Assembly: GCA_015057115.1 (NCBI GenBank)
Contig: SVEZ01000001.1
Coordinates: forward strand, 62,001-126,000
DNA length: 64,000 nucleotides
Reading direction: 5' to 3'
DNA from: Lachnospiraceae bacterium
GTDB lineage: Bacteria > Bacillota > Clostridia > Lachnospirales > Lachnospiraceae
The notes below the pieces were generated by a model. That model saw only the letters and a list, made by a program, of their open reading frames with translations, searched no databases and was not told the DNA's origin. Shown here in pieces: positions 49,824 through 59,947 of the stretch (positions are counted from its first letter, which is position 1; each line of letters opens with the position of its first letter). Position numbers and translations under genes: made by a program.

Positions 49824-51282
49824 TCTGGTATAACCTCTTGATAGCAAAATCATTCTTGCCACGGTTCTTACATCCGTATAAGCCTGCATCTGCCAATGTA
49901 AAATAGTCATCCGGCACAGACATACGTTTTGGAACGCCTACTGCATAACCCTGGGTAACCGTGATGTACTCCTCTACCGTGGATTTCGCATTCTCTATGC
50001 GTAATGTTGCGAATCGTTCTTTAATCTTCTGCGCCAACTCTTTGCAGGTCTCCTCTTCCACATTCGGCATAAGAATTACAAATTCATCTCCACCATAACG
50101 GAAAACCTCACCATTCTTGGCAATCGCCTGCTGTAATGCACCGGCAACCTTTCGAAGAACCAAATCGCCTTCCTTATGACCATAGGTATCGTTATACTGT
50201 TTAAAACAGTCCACGTCGATAATTGCCATTCCCAAGCTTTTCTGCTGACGAATACAATCTGACATCATATTCTTGGTTTCCCGAATCAGCGCAAAACGAT
50301 TTCGAAGACCGGTTAAGGCATCGGTTTCTGCCTTTCTTGCAATTTCCTGCATGTCCTTTTCTGCACGATGCAACTGAATCTTCACGTTAATAGCCTGTAC
50401 CGTTTCCTGATTCTCCTGAATTCTACGCTCCCGATACAAAACCGCGTGCTGTACGCAGGCCTTCTGATAATTCTCCCAGTCGCCCACAGCCTCATAATAG
50501 TCCATGCAATGTTCCTGCAACTGCAGACGCATCTGGACGCTGTCGCTTTCTTCCGCAACCTCGGCGTAATCCTTAATCATCTGTCGCAAAGAATCCATGT
50601 CACGAAGTTTGGTCAAAATCCCTGCCAGAAGCTTTACAAAGCGGGAATAATCAATAAGATTTTCCTTTCCCTTCTTTGCTTCCTCTATCAGTTCGCCAAT
50701 CATACCTTTTACCACTTCATCCTTGCCCTGGTCCATATACAGGGTTGCCTTAAAAAGCGTAATAGGGAAGGCATACGGAGTCACTTTATAGGTCTCCATA
50801 ATCTTCTCGGTACGATCCACATATTTCTCCGCCCGGTCAAAAGCTTTAAAATAACGATAACAATCGCCCAAATTCAAATAGGTTACCAGGAAATTAATGG
50901 CGTTATCTTCTCCCAGTGTCAAGGAGGTTTCCAAATCCTCCTCCGCTAAAAGGAAATAATCCAACGCTTTCTCATAACTTTCCAGTTCCTGATATCGGGA
51001 TCCGATGTTGTTGTAAAAATAATGGGTAATGCCATGTACATTGTACTTGGCTGCATAATCCAATCCCTGCAGATAACAGTCTAATGCCATTACTTCATTT
51101 CCAATGGTGGCGTAAGTTACGCCCAGACTGTTCATGACACGAGCATAAATGTAATGATCGCCCAATTTCTCTGCATCCTTTAAAATGGCACGAAGCATAG
51201 GAATTGCCTCGTCACTGTTATTCACAACATAGCTATAGGCCACTTTGTAGCGCTTACGAAGTTCTTCGTTTGGTGTTCCCAT
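49816..51282 (-). CDS. Cytoplasmic TPR-GGDEF diguanylate cyclase
   Basis: 488 aa. Residues ~20-300 form tetratricopeptide-like repeats (YIYARVMNSLGVTYATIGNE). A coiled linker leads to a GGDEF domain from ~330 (DALTGLRNRFALI). The active site RYGGDEFVIL is intact, so it should make c-di-GMP. No TM segments and no EAL domain. An RxxD inhibitory site is not obvious. It lies between apt and trxB in the same direction. Confidence 0.9.
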   Translation of the reverse strand: MGTPNEELRKRYKVAYSYVVNNSDEAIPMLRAILKDAEKLGDHYIYARVMNSLGVTYATIGNEVMALDCYLQGLDYAAKYNVHGITHYFYNNIGSRYQELESYEKALDYFLLAEEDLETSLTLGEDNAINFLVTYLNLGDCYRYFKAFDRAEKYVDRTEKIMETYKVTPYAFPITLFKATLYMDQGKDEVVKGMIGELIEEAKKGKENLIDYSRFVKLLAGILTKLRDMDSLRQMIKDYAEVAEESDSVQMRLQLQEHCMDYYEAVGDWENYQKACVQHAVLYRERRIQENQETVQAINVKIQLHRAEKDMQEIARKAETDALTGLRNRFALIRETKNMMSDCIRQQKSLGMAIIDVDCFKQYNDTYGHKEGDLVLRKVAGALQQAIAKNGEVFRYGGDEFVILMPNVEEETCKELAQKIKERFATLRIENAKSTVEEYITVTQGYAVGVPKRMSVPDDYFTLADAGLYGCKNRGKNDFAIKRLYQNE

Positions 51283-51303
51283 ACATCGTCCCCCTTTCTT
51301 AGA

Positions 51304-51828
51304 TTATTTCCCCGGATAGCAAATTACAGATGCAACATCATAACCTTTCAGTCTTTCTCTGCCATTTAATCCTGCAAGTTCCATCAGGAATACAAGTTTC
51401 ACAACCTCGCCGCCAAGTTCTTTGATCAGTTCACAGGTTGCTTCAATGGTTCCGCCGGTAGCAATCAAATCATCAATTACTACTACCTTCTGACCCGGTT
51501 TAATGGAGTCTTTATGCATCTCAATAGTTGCTGATCCATATTCCAAATCATATTCTTTTGAAATGGTTTCGCAAGGAAGTTTTCCTTTCTTACGACAAAG
51601 AATAAATGGTTTGTGCATTTCGTAAGCGATTGGTGCTCCGAAAATAAATCCTCTGGACTCTGCACCTACAATCACGTCAAAATCAACACCCTCTAATAAT
51701 TTCATCATTTCATCTACTGCAAGATGAAGTCCGTCTGCATCCTGTAAAACACTGGTTACATCACGGAAGATGATTCCTTTCTCCGGAAAATCCGGGATAC
51801 TTCTAACGTACTCTTCAATTTTCTTCAT
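51304..51828 (-). CDS. apt: Adenine phosphoribosyltransferase
   Basis: 174 aa. Purine salvage: adenine + PRPP to AMP. N-terminal IPDFPEKGIIFRDVT, ESRGFIFGAPIAYE, and the PRPP loop VVVIDDLIATGGTIEAT (~120). RBS GAGAGAA. Followed 21 nt later by the GGDEF gene. Confidence 0.96.
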   Translation of the reverse strand: MKKIEEYVRSIPDFPEKGIIFRDVTSVLQDADGLHLAVDEMMKLLEGVDFDVIVGAESRGFIFGAPIAYEMHKPFILCRKKGKLPCETISKEYDLEYGSATIEMHKDSIKPGQKVVVIDDLIATGGTIEATCELIKELGGEVVKLVFLMELAGLNGRERLKGYDVASVICYPGK

Positions 51829-51877
51829 AATTTTCTCTCCTAGCTATAAATCTATCTTCTCGGCAATTGCCGGTTTC

Positions 51878-53119
51878 TTACAATACTCTACGAATGCACA
51901 CCAGATCTCCTCTGGTAAAAGCATCGTGGGTTACACAAATTCCGTAAGCAGCGCCACGGGCATGTACAATGGAACCTCCGCCTATATAAATGGCAACGTG
52001 TCCGCTGTAACAGCAGATATCACCCGGCTGGGCATTGCTCTGGCTGACAGCTCGTCCCACACTTCTCTGTAAATAAGAAGTTCTCGGAATGCTGATTCCA
52101 AAATGAGCAAACACATAGGTTGTAAAACCACTACAGTCCGCTCCGGTATGAGGGTCATTTCCACCCCATACATAACGGTTTCCCACAAAGGACTTGGCAT
52201 AGGAAACTACCGCCGACGGTGATACACTGGTATGATATCCCGGATCGGAAGATCCGCCGCCATTTTCGGAAGAACCGCCGCCGCTACTGCTGCCGCCTCC
52301 GCCGGTATTACCGCCATTATTGTTATTCTGTTCCTGCTCTCTACGAGCTGCTTCTTCCCGCTCCCGCTGAGCTCTGGCTTCCGCCTCTTTCTGCTTTCTT
52401 TCTTCTTCCTTAATGATATTATTCTGAGCAATAATCGTCTTCTTATAACTGTCTGCCATACTCTTGGCATTGGCAAGCTTGGTATCAAAATCGGAAATTT
52501 CGCCCTTTAATCTGGTCATAACAGCCTTCAAGGACGCTTCCTCACTCTGCAGAGAGGTCCGCATATCCTTCAGTTCCGCAAGCTCGCCTTCCACCTTGGT
52601 TTCCAACTTCTGGCAAACCTGCTTCGCCTTCTGATAGTTCTTCAGAAGTTTCCGGTCATAGCTGTAGACCTCTTCGTAATACTCCACCTGATTTAAAAGA
52701 TCCGCCATATTCTTGGAACCGAGAATCGCTTCCAGATATCCCGTATCTCCCTGCTCGTACATATAGCGAATACGAAGCTTCATGGATTCATACTGCTTCT
52801 TCTCCTGCTTCTTCGCTTCTTTCAAATCCGCTTTGGCAACCTTTAATTCTTCTTTCTTGGACAGGATATCTGATTTAATCAGGTCAACGGAAACCATCAG
52901 TTCCACCATTTCCTGCTCATATCCGTCCATCTGTCCTCTTAATTCCTGCTGCTTCTGCTCTATAGAATTCATCTGGTTTTCCAGATTCTTAAGATCCGAT
53001 TCTGCCTGTTTCTTCTTATCCTTCGCCTGCTGACTGTTACTGGTCGCAGACGCCACACCACCCATGGCGCTAACCATACATGCTACGATGACAAATAGTG
53101 CTAAAACTCTTTTTCTCAT
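51878..53119 (-). CDS. NlpC/P60 peptidoglycan hydrolase with coiled-coil domain
   Basis: 413 aa. Signal peptide (MRKRVLALFVIVACMVSAMG...ASA), a long coiled-coil region ~30-265 as in SagA/PcsB/CwlO-type hydrolases, a Gly/Ser/Asn linker, and an NlpC/P60 domain from ~305. The Cys nucleophile is in TGADCSGFTTYVF and the His in GHVAIYIGGG. It cleaves cell-wall peptides outside the membrane. The start at 53119 follows TAGGAGG; a longer frame to 53179 is rejected. Confidence 0.93.
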   Translation of the reverse strand: MRKRVLALFVIVACMVSAMGGVASATSNSQQAKDKKKQAESDLKNLENQMNSIEQKQQELRGQMDGYEQEMVELMVSVDLIKSDILSKKEELKVAKADLKEAKKQEKKQYESMKLRIRYMYEQGDTGYLEAILGSKNMADLLNQVEYYEEVYSYDRKLLKNYQKAKQVCQKLETKVEGELAELKDMRTSLQSEEASLKAVMTRLKGEISDFDTKLANAKSMADSYKKTIIAQNNIIKEEERKQKEAEARAQREREEAARREQEQNNNNGGNTGGGGSSSGGGSSENGGGSSDPGYHTSVSPSAVVSYAKSFVGNRYVWGGNDPHTGADCSGFTTYVFAHFGISIPRTSYLQRSVGRAVSQSNAQPGDICCYSGHVAIYIGGGSIVHARGAAYGICVTHDAFTRGDLVCIRRVL

Positions 53120-53240
53120 ATTATGCCTCCTAACACACATACTTGTTAGTATTTTACCAGTTTTTGCGCTTTTTTTCAAGGGTTGCGGGGCATTATTTCC
53201 CGCAGGGCACCGGAATACCCTGCGAAAAATTCGTGTCCTT

Positions 53241-54788
53241 TTACAGATTCCGACAAACCAACAAAGAACTTCCCGGTTTCACTTCCTCTTCCGTCAATTC
53301 GTTGATTCTTAAGATGGCCTCCACCGTAGTACGATTTGCCTTTGCCAACTCCCACAAAGAATCCTTTTCTGTCAAAATATAGCCCACCATTCCGGGGCCG
53401 CTTTCTGTTTCGTACTCTTCTTCAGAAAGTTCCGTCAAAAACCGGCAAGTGGTCTGCTCCGGCACAAGGGCGCTTACATTTATGCCTGCATGCACCCGGG
53501 CTTTGGTGCCATCCAGAATGCTTACGCTGTATTCCGCAATCTCTCCCCGAATTTGGGGCAAAAGCGCTTCTTTTTTATCTGCCGTCACCCCTTCCATGGA
53601 CAACTGCTGATGGAAGGGTATGGATAATTCCGCCATTACAGGCTGCACTCCCGTATTCATTCCACGGTATAAAAGGCTGCAAACCGCCATGCCTTCTACC
53701 ACAATACCGCCTTCCACCACTTCCGGTTTTTCCATTTGTACCGACGCCCCAACAGGATAAATCTCCAGAATCCGGTCATCTGCCGCAGGCGAAAAGCTTT
53801 CCTGCACCCCGATGCGGGATAACTGCCGATGCACCTTTTTTACCAGTTGTGCCTCCTCTTCCTTTGGCAAAAGCAGTTTTTGTTTGCTGTAAGCATCCTG
53901 AAGGTATGTCAGTTCTCCCGGTACATACACATCATAGGCTATTTCCATCTCCGCACTCAGGTGCAGATCCCGAATCTGCCCATCCTCATTTGGAGCTTCT
54001 TTTCCCTCTGTCATCACCACTTCAAAGCCGATAATGTGAACCGCCTCTTTTTCTTCCGAAGCATATTCGCACTCTTCTTCCACCGGCACTGACAGCTTCA
54101 AATACTCTGCCTTGCCATCCTCTTCCTGGGGCTCATAAATCACAAAAGCCGCCAATTCTCCTCGCATCCGCAACCGACCGTCCCCGGGAATCAGTTCCAC
54201 GTCCCGAAGTTCCACATTTTCAAACAAAATCCTCTCTATATCCGGTCGTTCTGCCGGCAAGCTGACACATTCCTTAATGCTGACAGCCGTGGTGTCGTGC
54301 TGCAAAAAGCGACTGTAGGAAAGCTTACAAAACTGTTTTTCCACCGTTTCCGCCAAATCCTCAATATACTCCTGCTTCTGATTCAACATTTCCTCTGCCC
54401 GAATCTGAAGCACCGAAAACAAGGACAACTTTCGGCTGTTCATCCGTTTTACATTTCCAACCGTCACCTTTGCGCATACTTCCATTTCACTGCCCGGTGT
54501 CTGTTTCATAGCCAGTCGTTGGTTTACGGGAATACTTCCCCGAATGGTTTGCAGTCGCCCGCTGCCACCGGTTGGAGCATACAAAATCTGGTAAAGAAGG
54601 CTTCCTTTCAGAGTTACATTTCCCTCCCCTACCTGAACCTGTTCCTTGCAAAAACGCAATTTTTGACCTATCACATGATCCAAATCCGGCATCTGCCGAT
54701 CCAGATTAATCTCTTCTTCCATGGGAACCTGCAGTTCCATGGAATTTACGCTTCGCCGTCCGTTTACGGCCCCTGCTTTTATCTCCAT
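53241..54788 (-). CDS. sipL: SipL-like spore coat morphogenesis protein (DUF3794/SPOCS + LysM)
   Basis: 515 aa. Three DUF3794/SPOCS-type domains (around 25-120, 165-270 and 320-430; e.g. GEGNVTLKGSLLYQILY) and a C-terminal LysM (~465-515; YILTEKDSLWELAKANRTTV). This is the architecture of SipL, the SpoIVA-interacting protein of Clostridioides difficile that links the coat to the forespore membrane. The only ribosome binding candidate, GGGAG, lies in the 3' arm of a hairpin whose T-run abuts the ATG. A longer upstream start is not available. Confidence 0.82.
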   Translation of the reverse strand: MEIKAGAVNGRRSVNSMELQVPMEEEINLDRQMPDLDHVIGQKLRFCKEQVQVGEGNVTLKGSLLYQILYAPTGGSGRLQTIRGSIPVNQRLAMKQTPGSEMEVCAKVTVGNVKRMNSRKLSLFSVLQIRAEEMLNQKQEYIEDLAETVEKQFCKLSYSRFLQHDTTAVSIKECVSLPAERPDIERILFENVELRDVELIPGDGRLRMRGELAAFVIYEPQEEDGKAEYLKLSVPVEEECEYASEEKEAVHIIGFEVVMTEGKEAPNEDGQIRDLHLSAEMEIAYDVYVPGELTYLQDAYSKQKLLLPKEEEAQLVKKVHRQLSRIGVQESFSPAADDRILEIYPVGASVQMEKPEVVEGGIVVEGMAVCSLLYRGMNTGVQPVMAELSIPFHQQLSMEGVTADKKEALLPQIRGEIAEYSVSILDGTKARVHAGINVSALVPEQTTCRFLTELSEEEYETESGPGMVGYILTEKDSLWELAKANRTTVEAILRINELTEEEVKPGSSLLVCRNL

Positions 54789-54794
54789 AAAAAA

Positions 54795-54840
54795 ATCTCC
54801 CTTCGGAATAGATGTTTCAATCTATTCCGCGGGAGAGATT
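54795..54840. terminator. Strong hairpin between veg and sipL
   Basis: ATCTCCC-ttc-GGAATAGAT / ATCTATTCC-gc-GGGAGAGAT. On the minus strand it is followed by T7 and then the sipL ATG, so it terminates veg transcription and also carries the sipL site. On the plus strand T5 follows. Confidence 0.8.
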
Positions 54841-54857
54841 TTTATACCCTTCTTATA

Positions 54858-55115
54858 CTATGCAGATTCTTTACATAATTTCATGCGTACGCTCTTGGTC
54901 ACAATATCCGAATAGTTGAAAGACAGAAGTTTCTCATCTTCCGGGTCATGACCTTTGACCAATACCGTAAAAACACAGGGATATGCGTTCTGTAAAACGC
55001 CTTCACTAACGTTTAACCTGTGTCTGCCTTCTTCTTGCATGATCTGCACTTTGCTTCCAAGCTGTAACTTCACTGAAGCACGAATCTTGTCTAACACCTG
55101 CTGTTCCGCTGCCAT
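54858..55115 (-). CDS. veg: Veg family protein
   Basis: About 85 aa. Basic small protein; VKLQLGSKVQIMQEEGRHRL, NVSEGVLQNAYPCVFTVLV and SFNYSDIVTKSVRMKL match Veg of Bacillota, linked to biofilm regulation in Bacillus subtilis. I choose ATG 55115 (GAGG 8 nt upstream) because Veg proteins begin there; an upstream ATG at 55166 would add 17 residues. It has a near-consensus promoter, as Veg does elsewhere. Confidence 0.88.
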   Translation of the reverse strand: MAAEQQVLDKIRASVKLQLGSKVQIMQEEGRHRLNVSEGVLQNAYPCVFTVLVKGHDPEDEKLLSFNYSDIVTKSVRMKLCKESA

Positions 55116-55206
55116 CTCAACTACCTCATTCTTTCCCTTTGTGACAATCGCCACGCCGATATTCATTTGTTACAAGGGCTCCGACCTATTCGGTTCCCAC
55201 AAGTAT

Positions 55207-55235
55207 AGTATATCAGCATTTTGTGTTTTTGTCAA
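55207..55235 (-). promoter_or_regulatory. Strong sigma-A promoter of veg
   Basis: Minus strand TTGACA (55230-55235), 17-bp spacer, TATACT (55207-55212): consensus -35 and near-consensus -10. Confidence 0.85.
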
Positions 55236-55287
55236 ATCACAAAGGAAAAAAAACACAATATATTGTTTTGCAACGAAACACCATCTA

Positions 55288-56004
55288 CTACTGCAGCACT
55301 TCCACAATCCGGGTTCTGCAGTAATCCGCCAGATGTTTTTTCTCTTCTGCCTCCAGGCTATTAGGGTCTATAGGATCCAAAATAGTTACCTTCGCGTGAG
55401 CACTTCGAACAAACGGGAAGTGGTTTTCTAAAACGTCTCTGGTTCCCTGAATGGCAATAGGCACAATCTTACACCCTGTTTTGGAAGCCATTTTTACCGC
55501 ACCGGCTTTAAATTCCAGCAACTCGCCGGTCTTGGACCGGGTACCTTCCGGGAAAATGAAAACCGAAATTCCCTGCTTAATCAACTCTATACTGTCTAAA
55601 ATCATCTGCAGACCGTCTCTTGGATTTTCCCGGTCTAAAAACAGACAGTGCAATCTTTTCATCCATACCCGCAAAAACGGCACCTTCAACACACTTTTCT
55701 TGGATACAAATCCCGTGGTATAGGGCAAAAGCGAATACACCAACACCACATCAAACATACTCTGGTGGTTGGCTACAAATAAAACCGCTTCTCCCTTCGG
55801 AATACGGTCAAGACCTTCCACTTCATAACGCAAGCCGGAAATGTGCATAACCTGTCGGAACGCCCACTGTACAATGCGTAGGCTGTGGATATCCGCCCGC
55901 TCCGGATTACTCTTTCGCAAAAAATATTCAATCGCCATCAGGGGCGATGATAAAATTAAAAACAATGCTACAAACAGCACTGCAAAAATCGCTCTAATCA
56001 TACT
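55288..56004 (-). CDS. plsC: 1-acyl-sn-glycerol-3-phosphate acyltransferase
   Basis: 238 aa. Second acylation in phospholipid synthesis, at the inner membrane face. An N-terminal hydrophobic helix (IRAIFAVLFVALFLILS), catalytic NHQSMFD (H-x4-D, ~75), FLDRENPRDG and FPEGTRSKTG (~150). RBS GTGGAGG 7 nt upstream fixes the start at 56004. Confidence 0.93.
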   Translation of the reverse strand, partial: SMIRAIFAVLFVALFLILSSPLMAIEYFLRKSNPERADIHSLRIVQWAFRQVMHISGLRYEVEGLDRIPKGEAVLFVANHQSMFDVVLVYSLLPYTTGFVSKKSVLKVPFLRVWMKRLHCLFLDRENPRDGLQMILDSIELIKQGISVFIFPEGTRSKTGELLEFKAGAVKMASKTGCKIVPIAIQGTRDVLENHFPFVRSAHAKVTILDPIDPNSLEAEEKKHLADYCRTRIVEVLQ

Positions 56005-56112
56005 TCTACCTCCACAGCGGATTATATCACAAAGGCAGTAGCCAGGCAAGTACACCGCATATTTCAGACCTCCTTCGCATAGCTTTTACAAACAGAATCT
56101 GCGAGGTATCCT

Positions 56113-56538
56113 TTGCATACATCTCTTTTTATACGAATTTGTGCCATCCTGATAGCCTGTGTCCTTCTCTTGCCCATAGTTACCGGCTGCAGCGTCGATG
56201 ACGGAAATGCCGCCAAAATTAAGGATTTGGATTTTACCGTCATTGATCCGGAGGATGCTCCGGAAAAGCTGCGGGAAGCCATGGAAGAAAAAGAGGATAA
56301 AGGTTTTAAGCTTACCTATCTTTCCGGAGACTCCCTCTACATCGCCCGGGGTTTTGGCAAGAAACCTACCACCGGCTACCAGGTCTCCGTAGAAGAGCTT
56401 TACCTCACCAAAAACGGAGTGGTCTTTAATGCCTGCCTTTACGGCCCGCGAAAAAAGGATGTTATCAGCCAGGTTCCAACCCACCCCCGGATTGTGGTGA
56501 AGCTTAGACGCATGGAGGGCATTGTTATTTTTCACTGA
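56113..56538 (+). CDS. PrcB-type lipoprotein
   Basis: 141 aa from a TTG with GAGG 6 nt upstream. A lipoprotein signal (IRICAILIACVLLLPIVTGC, Cys ~24 as lipid site) is followed by a PrcB_C-like domain (GFGKKPTTGYQVSVEELYLT). Members occur in protease-linked or stress contexts; the partner is unknown. It is alone on this strand, facing a minus-strand gene across a shared terminator. Confidence 0.72.
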   Translation: MHTSLFIRICAILIACVLLLPIVTGCSVDDGNAAKIKDLDFTVIDPEDAPEKLREAMEEKEDKGFKLTYLSGDSLYIARGFGKKPTTGYQVSVEELYLTKNGVVFNACLYGPRKKDVISQVPTHPRIVVKLRRMEGIVIFH

Positions 56539-56546
56539 CAGAAAAA

Positions 56547-56583
56547 ACAGCCTCCGCCGGGCTTTTCACCGGCGGAAGCTGTC
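56547..56583. terminator. Bidirectional terminator
   Basis: ACAGCCTCCGCCGG / CCGGCGGAAGCTGT hairpin (one mismatch); on the minus strand TTTTTT follows, serving the 138-aa gene. Confidence 0.8.
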
Positions 56584-56593
56584 TTCCTTTGCG

Positions 56594-57010
56594 TTAAAAA
56601 TTCAATATTTTCTTTAATTCTTCGCGGATCGGCTCTTTCAAGGTATATACCCGTTGCTCGCTTGGGTCATATACCGTCTCGTCCGGAAGGATATAAAATA
56701 TTTCTGCTGCCTGCTCCTTCCAGTTTAACATAATCTGATAGGATTCCGGATATTCCGTTTCCTCGATTTCGTCTCTGGTGGCAGAGCTTTCAATTGTTGC
56801 AGCCTTCAGCAAGGCGATGACTTTTTCTCCCTGCTCTTTGGTCAGGTTTTCTTCGTGTCCTGCCTTAAATGCCACAACTGCATCCGTCTTTTTCGGAAGT
56901 GGGAGCTTCGTCGGCTCCTTTTTCCCCATCAATACATACACCAGTCCCAATGCCAGCATGACGGCGAATATGACAAGTGCTCCTCTTCTTTTTGCCGGAT
57001 CTTTTCCCAT
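56594..57010 (-). CDS. Membrane-anchored hypothetical protein
   Basis: 138 aa. One N-terminal TM (GALVIFAVMLALGLVYVLMG) followed by a ~105-residue extracytoplasmic acidic domain (ESYQIMLNWKEQAAEIFYIL, then YDPSEQRVYTLKEPIREEL). Not a family I can name. RBS AGGAGG. It lies 33 nt after leuS and likely shares its T-box-controlled transcript. Confidence 0.7.
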   Translation of the reverse strand: MGKDPAKRRGALVIFAVMLALGLVYVLMGKKEPTKLPLPKKTDAVVAFKAGHEENLTKEQGEKVIALLKAATIESSATRDEIEETEYPESYQIMLNWKEQAAEIFYILPDETVYDPSEQRVYTLKEPIREELKKILNF

Positions 57011-57043
57011 GGGTCTCCTCCTGTTTCTACCTTACTTCACAGG

Positions 57044-59446
57044 TTATTTCTGTACGATATTTACAATTCTTCCCGGAACGTAAATTTCTTTTACGATGGT
57101 ACCGGTGAGTTTGCCTTCCAATGCTTCTTTCGCTTTTGCAAGGGCATCGTCTTTTGCGATATCACGGGCAATGGCAATTGTAGTCTTGGTCTTTCCATTA
57201 ATCTGAACTGCGATTTCTACAGTATCTTCAATGGTCTTTGCCTCATCAAATGTCGGCCATACAGACTGATAAATATGTCCTTCGTAGCCAAAGGTTTCCC
57301 ATAATTCTTCTGTCATGTGCGGTGCTACCGGGTTTAATAACTGTAACAGAGTCTTGAATTCTGCCTTGGTCACGCTGCCTTTTTTGTAAAAATCGTTTAC
57401 TAAAGACATCATTGCGGCAATAGCGGTATTAAACTTCATAGCTTCGAAGTCACCGCTTACCTTCTTAATGGTCTGATGCATTTTTACTTCCATATCAGCG
57501 GTATAAGCATCGCCATCTACTACCATATCTCCTAATTTCCATACACGGTCAAGGAAACGACGGCATCCACGAACGCCCTCCTGGCTCCAGGATGCACCCA
57601 ACTCGAAGGCTCCGATAAACATCTCGTAAGCACGTAAGGTATCTGCACCAAACTCGTCTACAATGTCATCCGGGTTTACTACGTTACCTCGGGATTTGGA
57701 CATTTTTTCTCCGTTCTCGCCTAAAATCATACCGTGGGAGGTACGTTTCTTATAAGGCTCTCTGGTTGGTACTACGCCCTCATCAAATAAGAATTTGTGC
57801 CAGAATCTGGAGTACAGTAAGTGAAGGGTGGTATGCTCCATTCCTCCGTTGTACCAGTCAACCGGCAACCAGTATTTTAACTGCTCCGGATCTGCCAATG
57901 CCTTATCGTTGTGTGGATCGATATAGCGTAAATAATACCAGGAAGAACCTGCCCACTGCGGCATGGTATCGGTTTCTCTTTTTGCCGGGCCACCACAACA
58001 CGGACATGTGGTATTTACCCACTCTGTCATTTTTGCCAACGGGGATTCACCGTTATCTGTTGGCTCATAGCTGTCAACATCTGGTAATGTTAATGGCAGT
58101 TCGCTTTCATCAATGGGCACATATCCGCATTTCTCACACTGAACAATCGGAATCGGTTCGCCCCAGTAACGCTGTCTGGAGAATACCCAGTCACGCAACT
58201 TGAAGTTGGTCTTCTTGTGTCCAATACCTTTGTCTGCCAAAAACTCGATAATCTTTGCTTTTGCATCTGCTACTTCCAATCCGTTTAAGAAATCGGAATT
58301 TACCAGCTTGCCGGTCGCAACGTCGGTAAAGGCTTCTTCTTCCACATTTCCGCCTGCTACAACTTCGATAATCGGTAAGCCGAATTTCTTTGCGAACTCC
58401 CAGTCACGGGTATCGTGTGCCGGAACTGCCATAATGGCACCGGTTCCGTAGCTCATAAGTACATAATCGGATACCCAAATCGGAATTTCTTTATTGTTCA
58501 CCGGGTTCACTGCTTTTAAGCCTTTGATTTCCACACCGGTCTTATCTTTTGCCAACTCTGTACGCTCAAAATCGGATTTCTTTGCAGCCTGCTCACGATA
58601 ATCCATAAGCTCGTCAAAGTTGCTGATTTCGCTTTTATACTTCTCAATCATCGGATGCTCCGGAGATACTACCATGTAGGTTGCTCCGAACAAGGTATCC
58701 GGTCTAGTGGTGTATACGGTCAGACGATCTTCTTTTCCGGAAAGTACAAAATCCACTTCCGCACCATAGGAACGGCCGATCCAGTTTTTCTGGGAAATTT
58801 TGATGCGATCAAAATAATCCACTTCATCCAACTCGTCAATCAGACGATCTGCATATTCGGTAATCTTTAACATCCACTGGCTCTTAACCTTACGAACAAC
58901 TTCGCCGCCACAACGCTCGCACACGCCGTTAACAACCTCTTCGTTAGCAAGTCCTACTTTACAGCAGGTACACCAGTTAATTGGCATTTCGTTCTTGTAT
59001 GCCAATCCCTTTTTGAATAATCTTAAGAAGATCCACTGGGTCCATTTGTAGTAGTTTGGATCTGTGGTATTTACTTCTCTATCCCAATCGAAGGAATAAC
59101 CAAGGTCCTTTAACTGCTGTTTAAAACGTCCTACATTATTCTTGGTTACAATCTTCGGATGAATCTTGTTCTTAATTGCAAAGTTCTCTGTGGGCAGTCC
59201 AAATGCATCCCATCCCATTGGGAATAACACATTATAGCCTTCCATTCTTCTTTTTCTGGAAATAATATCCAGCGCGGTATATGGTCTTGGATGTCCCACA
59301 TGCAAACCCTGTCCGGATGGATACGGGAATTCTACCAATGCATAAAACTTTGGTTTGCTGTGGTCTTCACCCACTTTGAAAGCATCTTCCTGCTCCCAGA
59401 TATTCTGCCATTTTTTCTCAATGACTTTCGGATTATATGTTTCCAT
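57044..59446 (-). CDS. leuS: Leucyl-tRNA synthetase
   Basis: 800 aa, bacterial class. HIGH motif [17 protein letters not shown] (~48), a zinc-binding CCTCCK region ([15 protein letters not shown]), an editing domain near 220-420 ([28 protein letters not shown]), and KMSKS-like [12 protein letters not shown] (~585). Standard C-terminus. RBS AGGAGG. Its T-box leader ends about 180 nt upstream. Confidence 0.97.
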   Translation of the reverse strand: METYNPKVIEKKWQNIWEQEDAFKVGEDHSKPKFYALVEFPYPSGQGLHVGHPRPYTALDIISRKRRMEGYNVLFPMGWDAFGLPTENFAIKNKIHPKIVTKNNVGRFKQQLKDLGYSFDWDREVNTTDPNYYKWTQWIFLRLFKKGLAYKNEMPINWCTCCKVGLANEEVVNGVCERCGGEVVRKVKSQWMLKITEYADRLIDELDEVDYFDRIKISQKNWIGRSYGAEVDFVLSGKEDRLTVYTTRPDTLFGATYMVVSPEHPMIEKYKSEISNFDELMDYREQAAKKSDFERTELAKDKTGVEIKGLKAVNPVNNKEIPIWVSDYVLMSYGTGAIMAVPAHDTRDWEFAKKFGLPIIEVVAGGNVEEEAFTDVATGKLVNSDFLNGLEVADAKAKIIEFLADKGIGHKKTNFKLRDWVFSRQRYWGEPIPIVQCEKCGYVPIDESELPLTLPDVDSYEPTDNGESPLAKMTEWVNTTCPCCGGPAKRETDTMPQWAGSSWYYLRYIDPHNDKALADPEQLKYWLPVDWYNGGMEHTTLHLLYSRFWHKFLFDEGVVPTREPYKKRTSHGMILGENGEKMSKSRGNVVNPDDIVDEFGADTLRAYEMFIGAFELGASWSQEGVRGCRRFLDRVWKLGDMVVDGDAYTADMEVKMHQTIKKVSGDFEAMKFNTAIAAMMSLVNDFYKKGSVTKAEFKTLLQLLNPVAPHMTEELWETFGYEGHIYQSVWPTFDEAKTIEDTVEIAVQINGKTKTTIAIARDIAKDDALAKAKEALEGKLTGTIVKEIYVPGRIVNIVQK

Positions 59447-59625
59447 TTATGTTCCTCCTTATATAAATTGTCTTTCTGTTAACGAGCAGGGCATCCAGTG
59501 TTCGTGAGCGCTGTACTATCCTCCCACTAAGACTCCACCTTCGGTGTCGTCAAGTGTTCGGATATGGCTCGCACTGACCTCAGCTTCGCCCTAACGGGTT
59601 CGCTTCGCTAAGTGCTCTGCACAAA

Positions 59626-59880
59626 AAATGCCTTCTCGTCCCAATCCTGAGACGAGAAGGCTTATCTACTTCCTTCACGCGGTACCACTCAAGTTCCGGC
59701 CACTGCCGACACTCAACACCGTAACGTGGCAATCCGCCATTCCCCTACACAGTTTCCTTCAGGGATGGAGCTCCCAGGCGAGTTCCCCGCGCGTAATTAC
59801 TGTCTTGCAGCTACCGACAGCTCTCTTAAAATCCGCTCTTCAGGTACTACTCCTGTTCTTCGCTTTTAGATATAAATCTT
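59626..59880 (-). promoter_or_regulatory. T-box leader with terminator upstream of leuS
   Basis: Minus strand: a stem I region from ~59880 with GAACTCGCC near 59785-59776, putting a CTC (Leu) specifier at 59780-59782. The conserved T-box core TGGTACCGCG is at 59678-59687 and a terminator hairpin (GCCTTCTCGTC / GACGAGAAGGC) with T6 at 59624-59662. Uncharged tRNA-Leu is expected to favour antitermination. The 59462-59620 stretch between the terminator and leuS is unexplained leader with small hairpins. Confidence 0.92.
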
Positions 59881-59885
59881 TTACA

Positions 59886-59914
59886 AGTGTACACAGTTTT
59901 TCGCGAAAAGTCAA
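59886..59914 (-). promoter_or_regulatory. Promoter of the T-box/leuS transcript
   Basis: Minus strand TTGACT (59909-59914), 17-bp spacer, TACACT (59886-59891), about 10 nt before the T-box begins. Confidence 0.75.
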
Positions 59915-59947
59915 GAGGTGTCATGCATTCGCCATCAAAAACAATGC

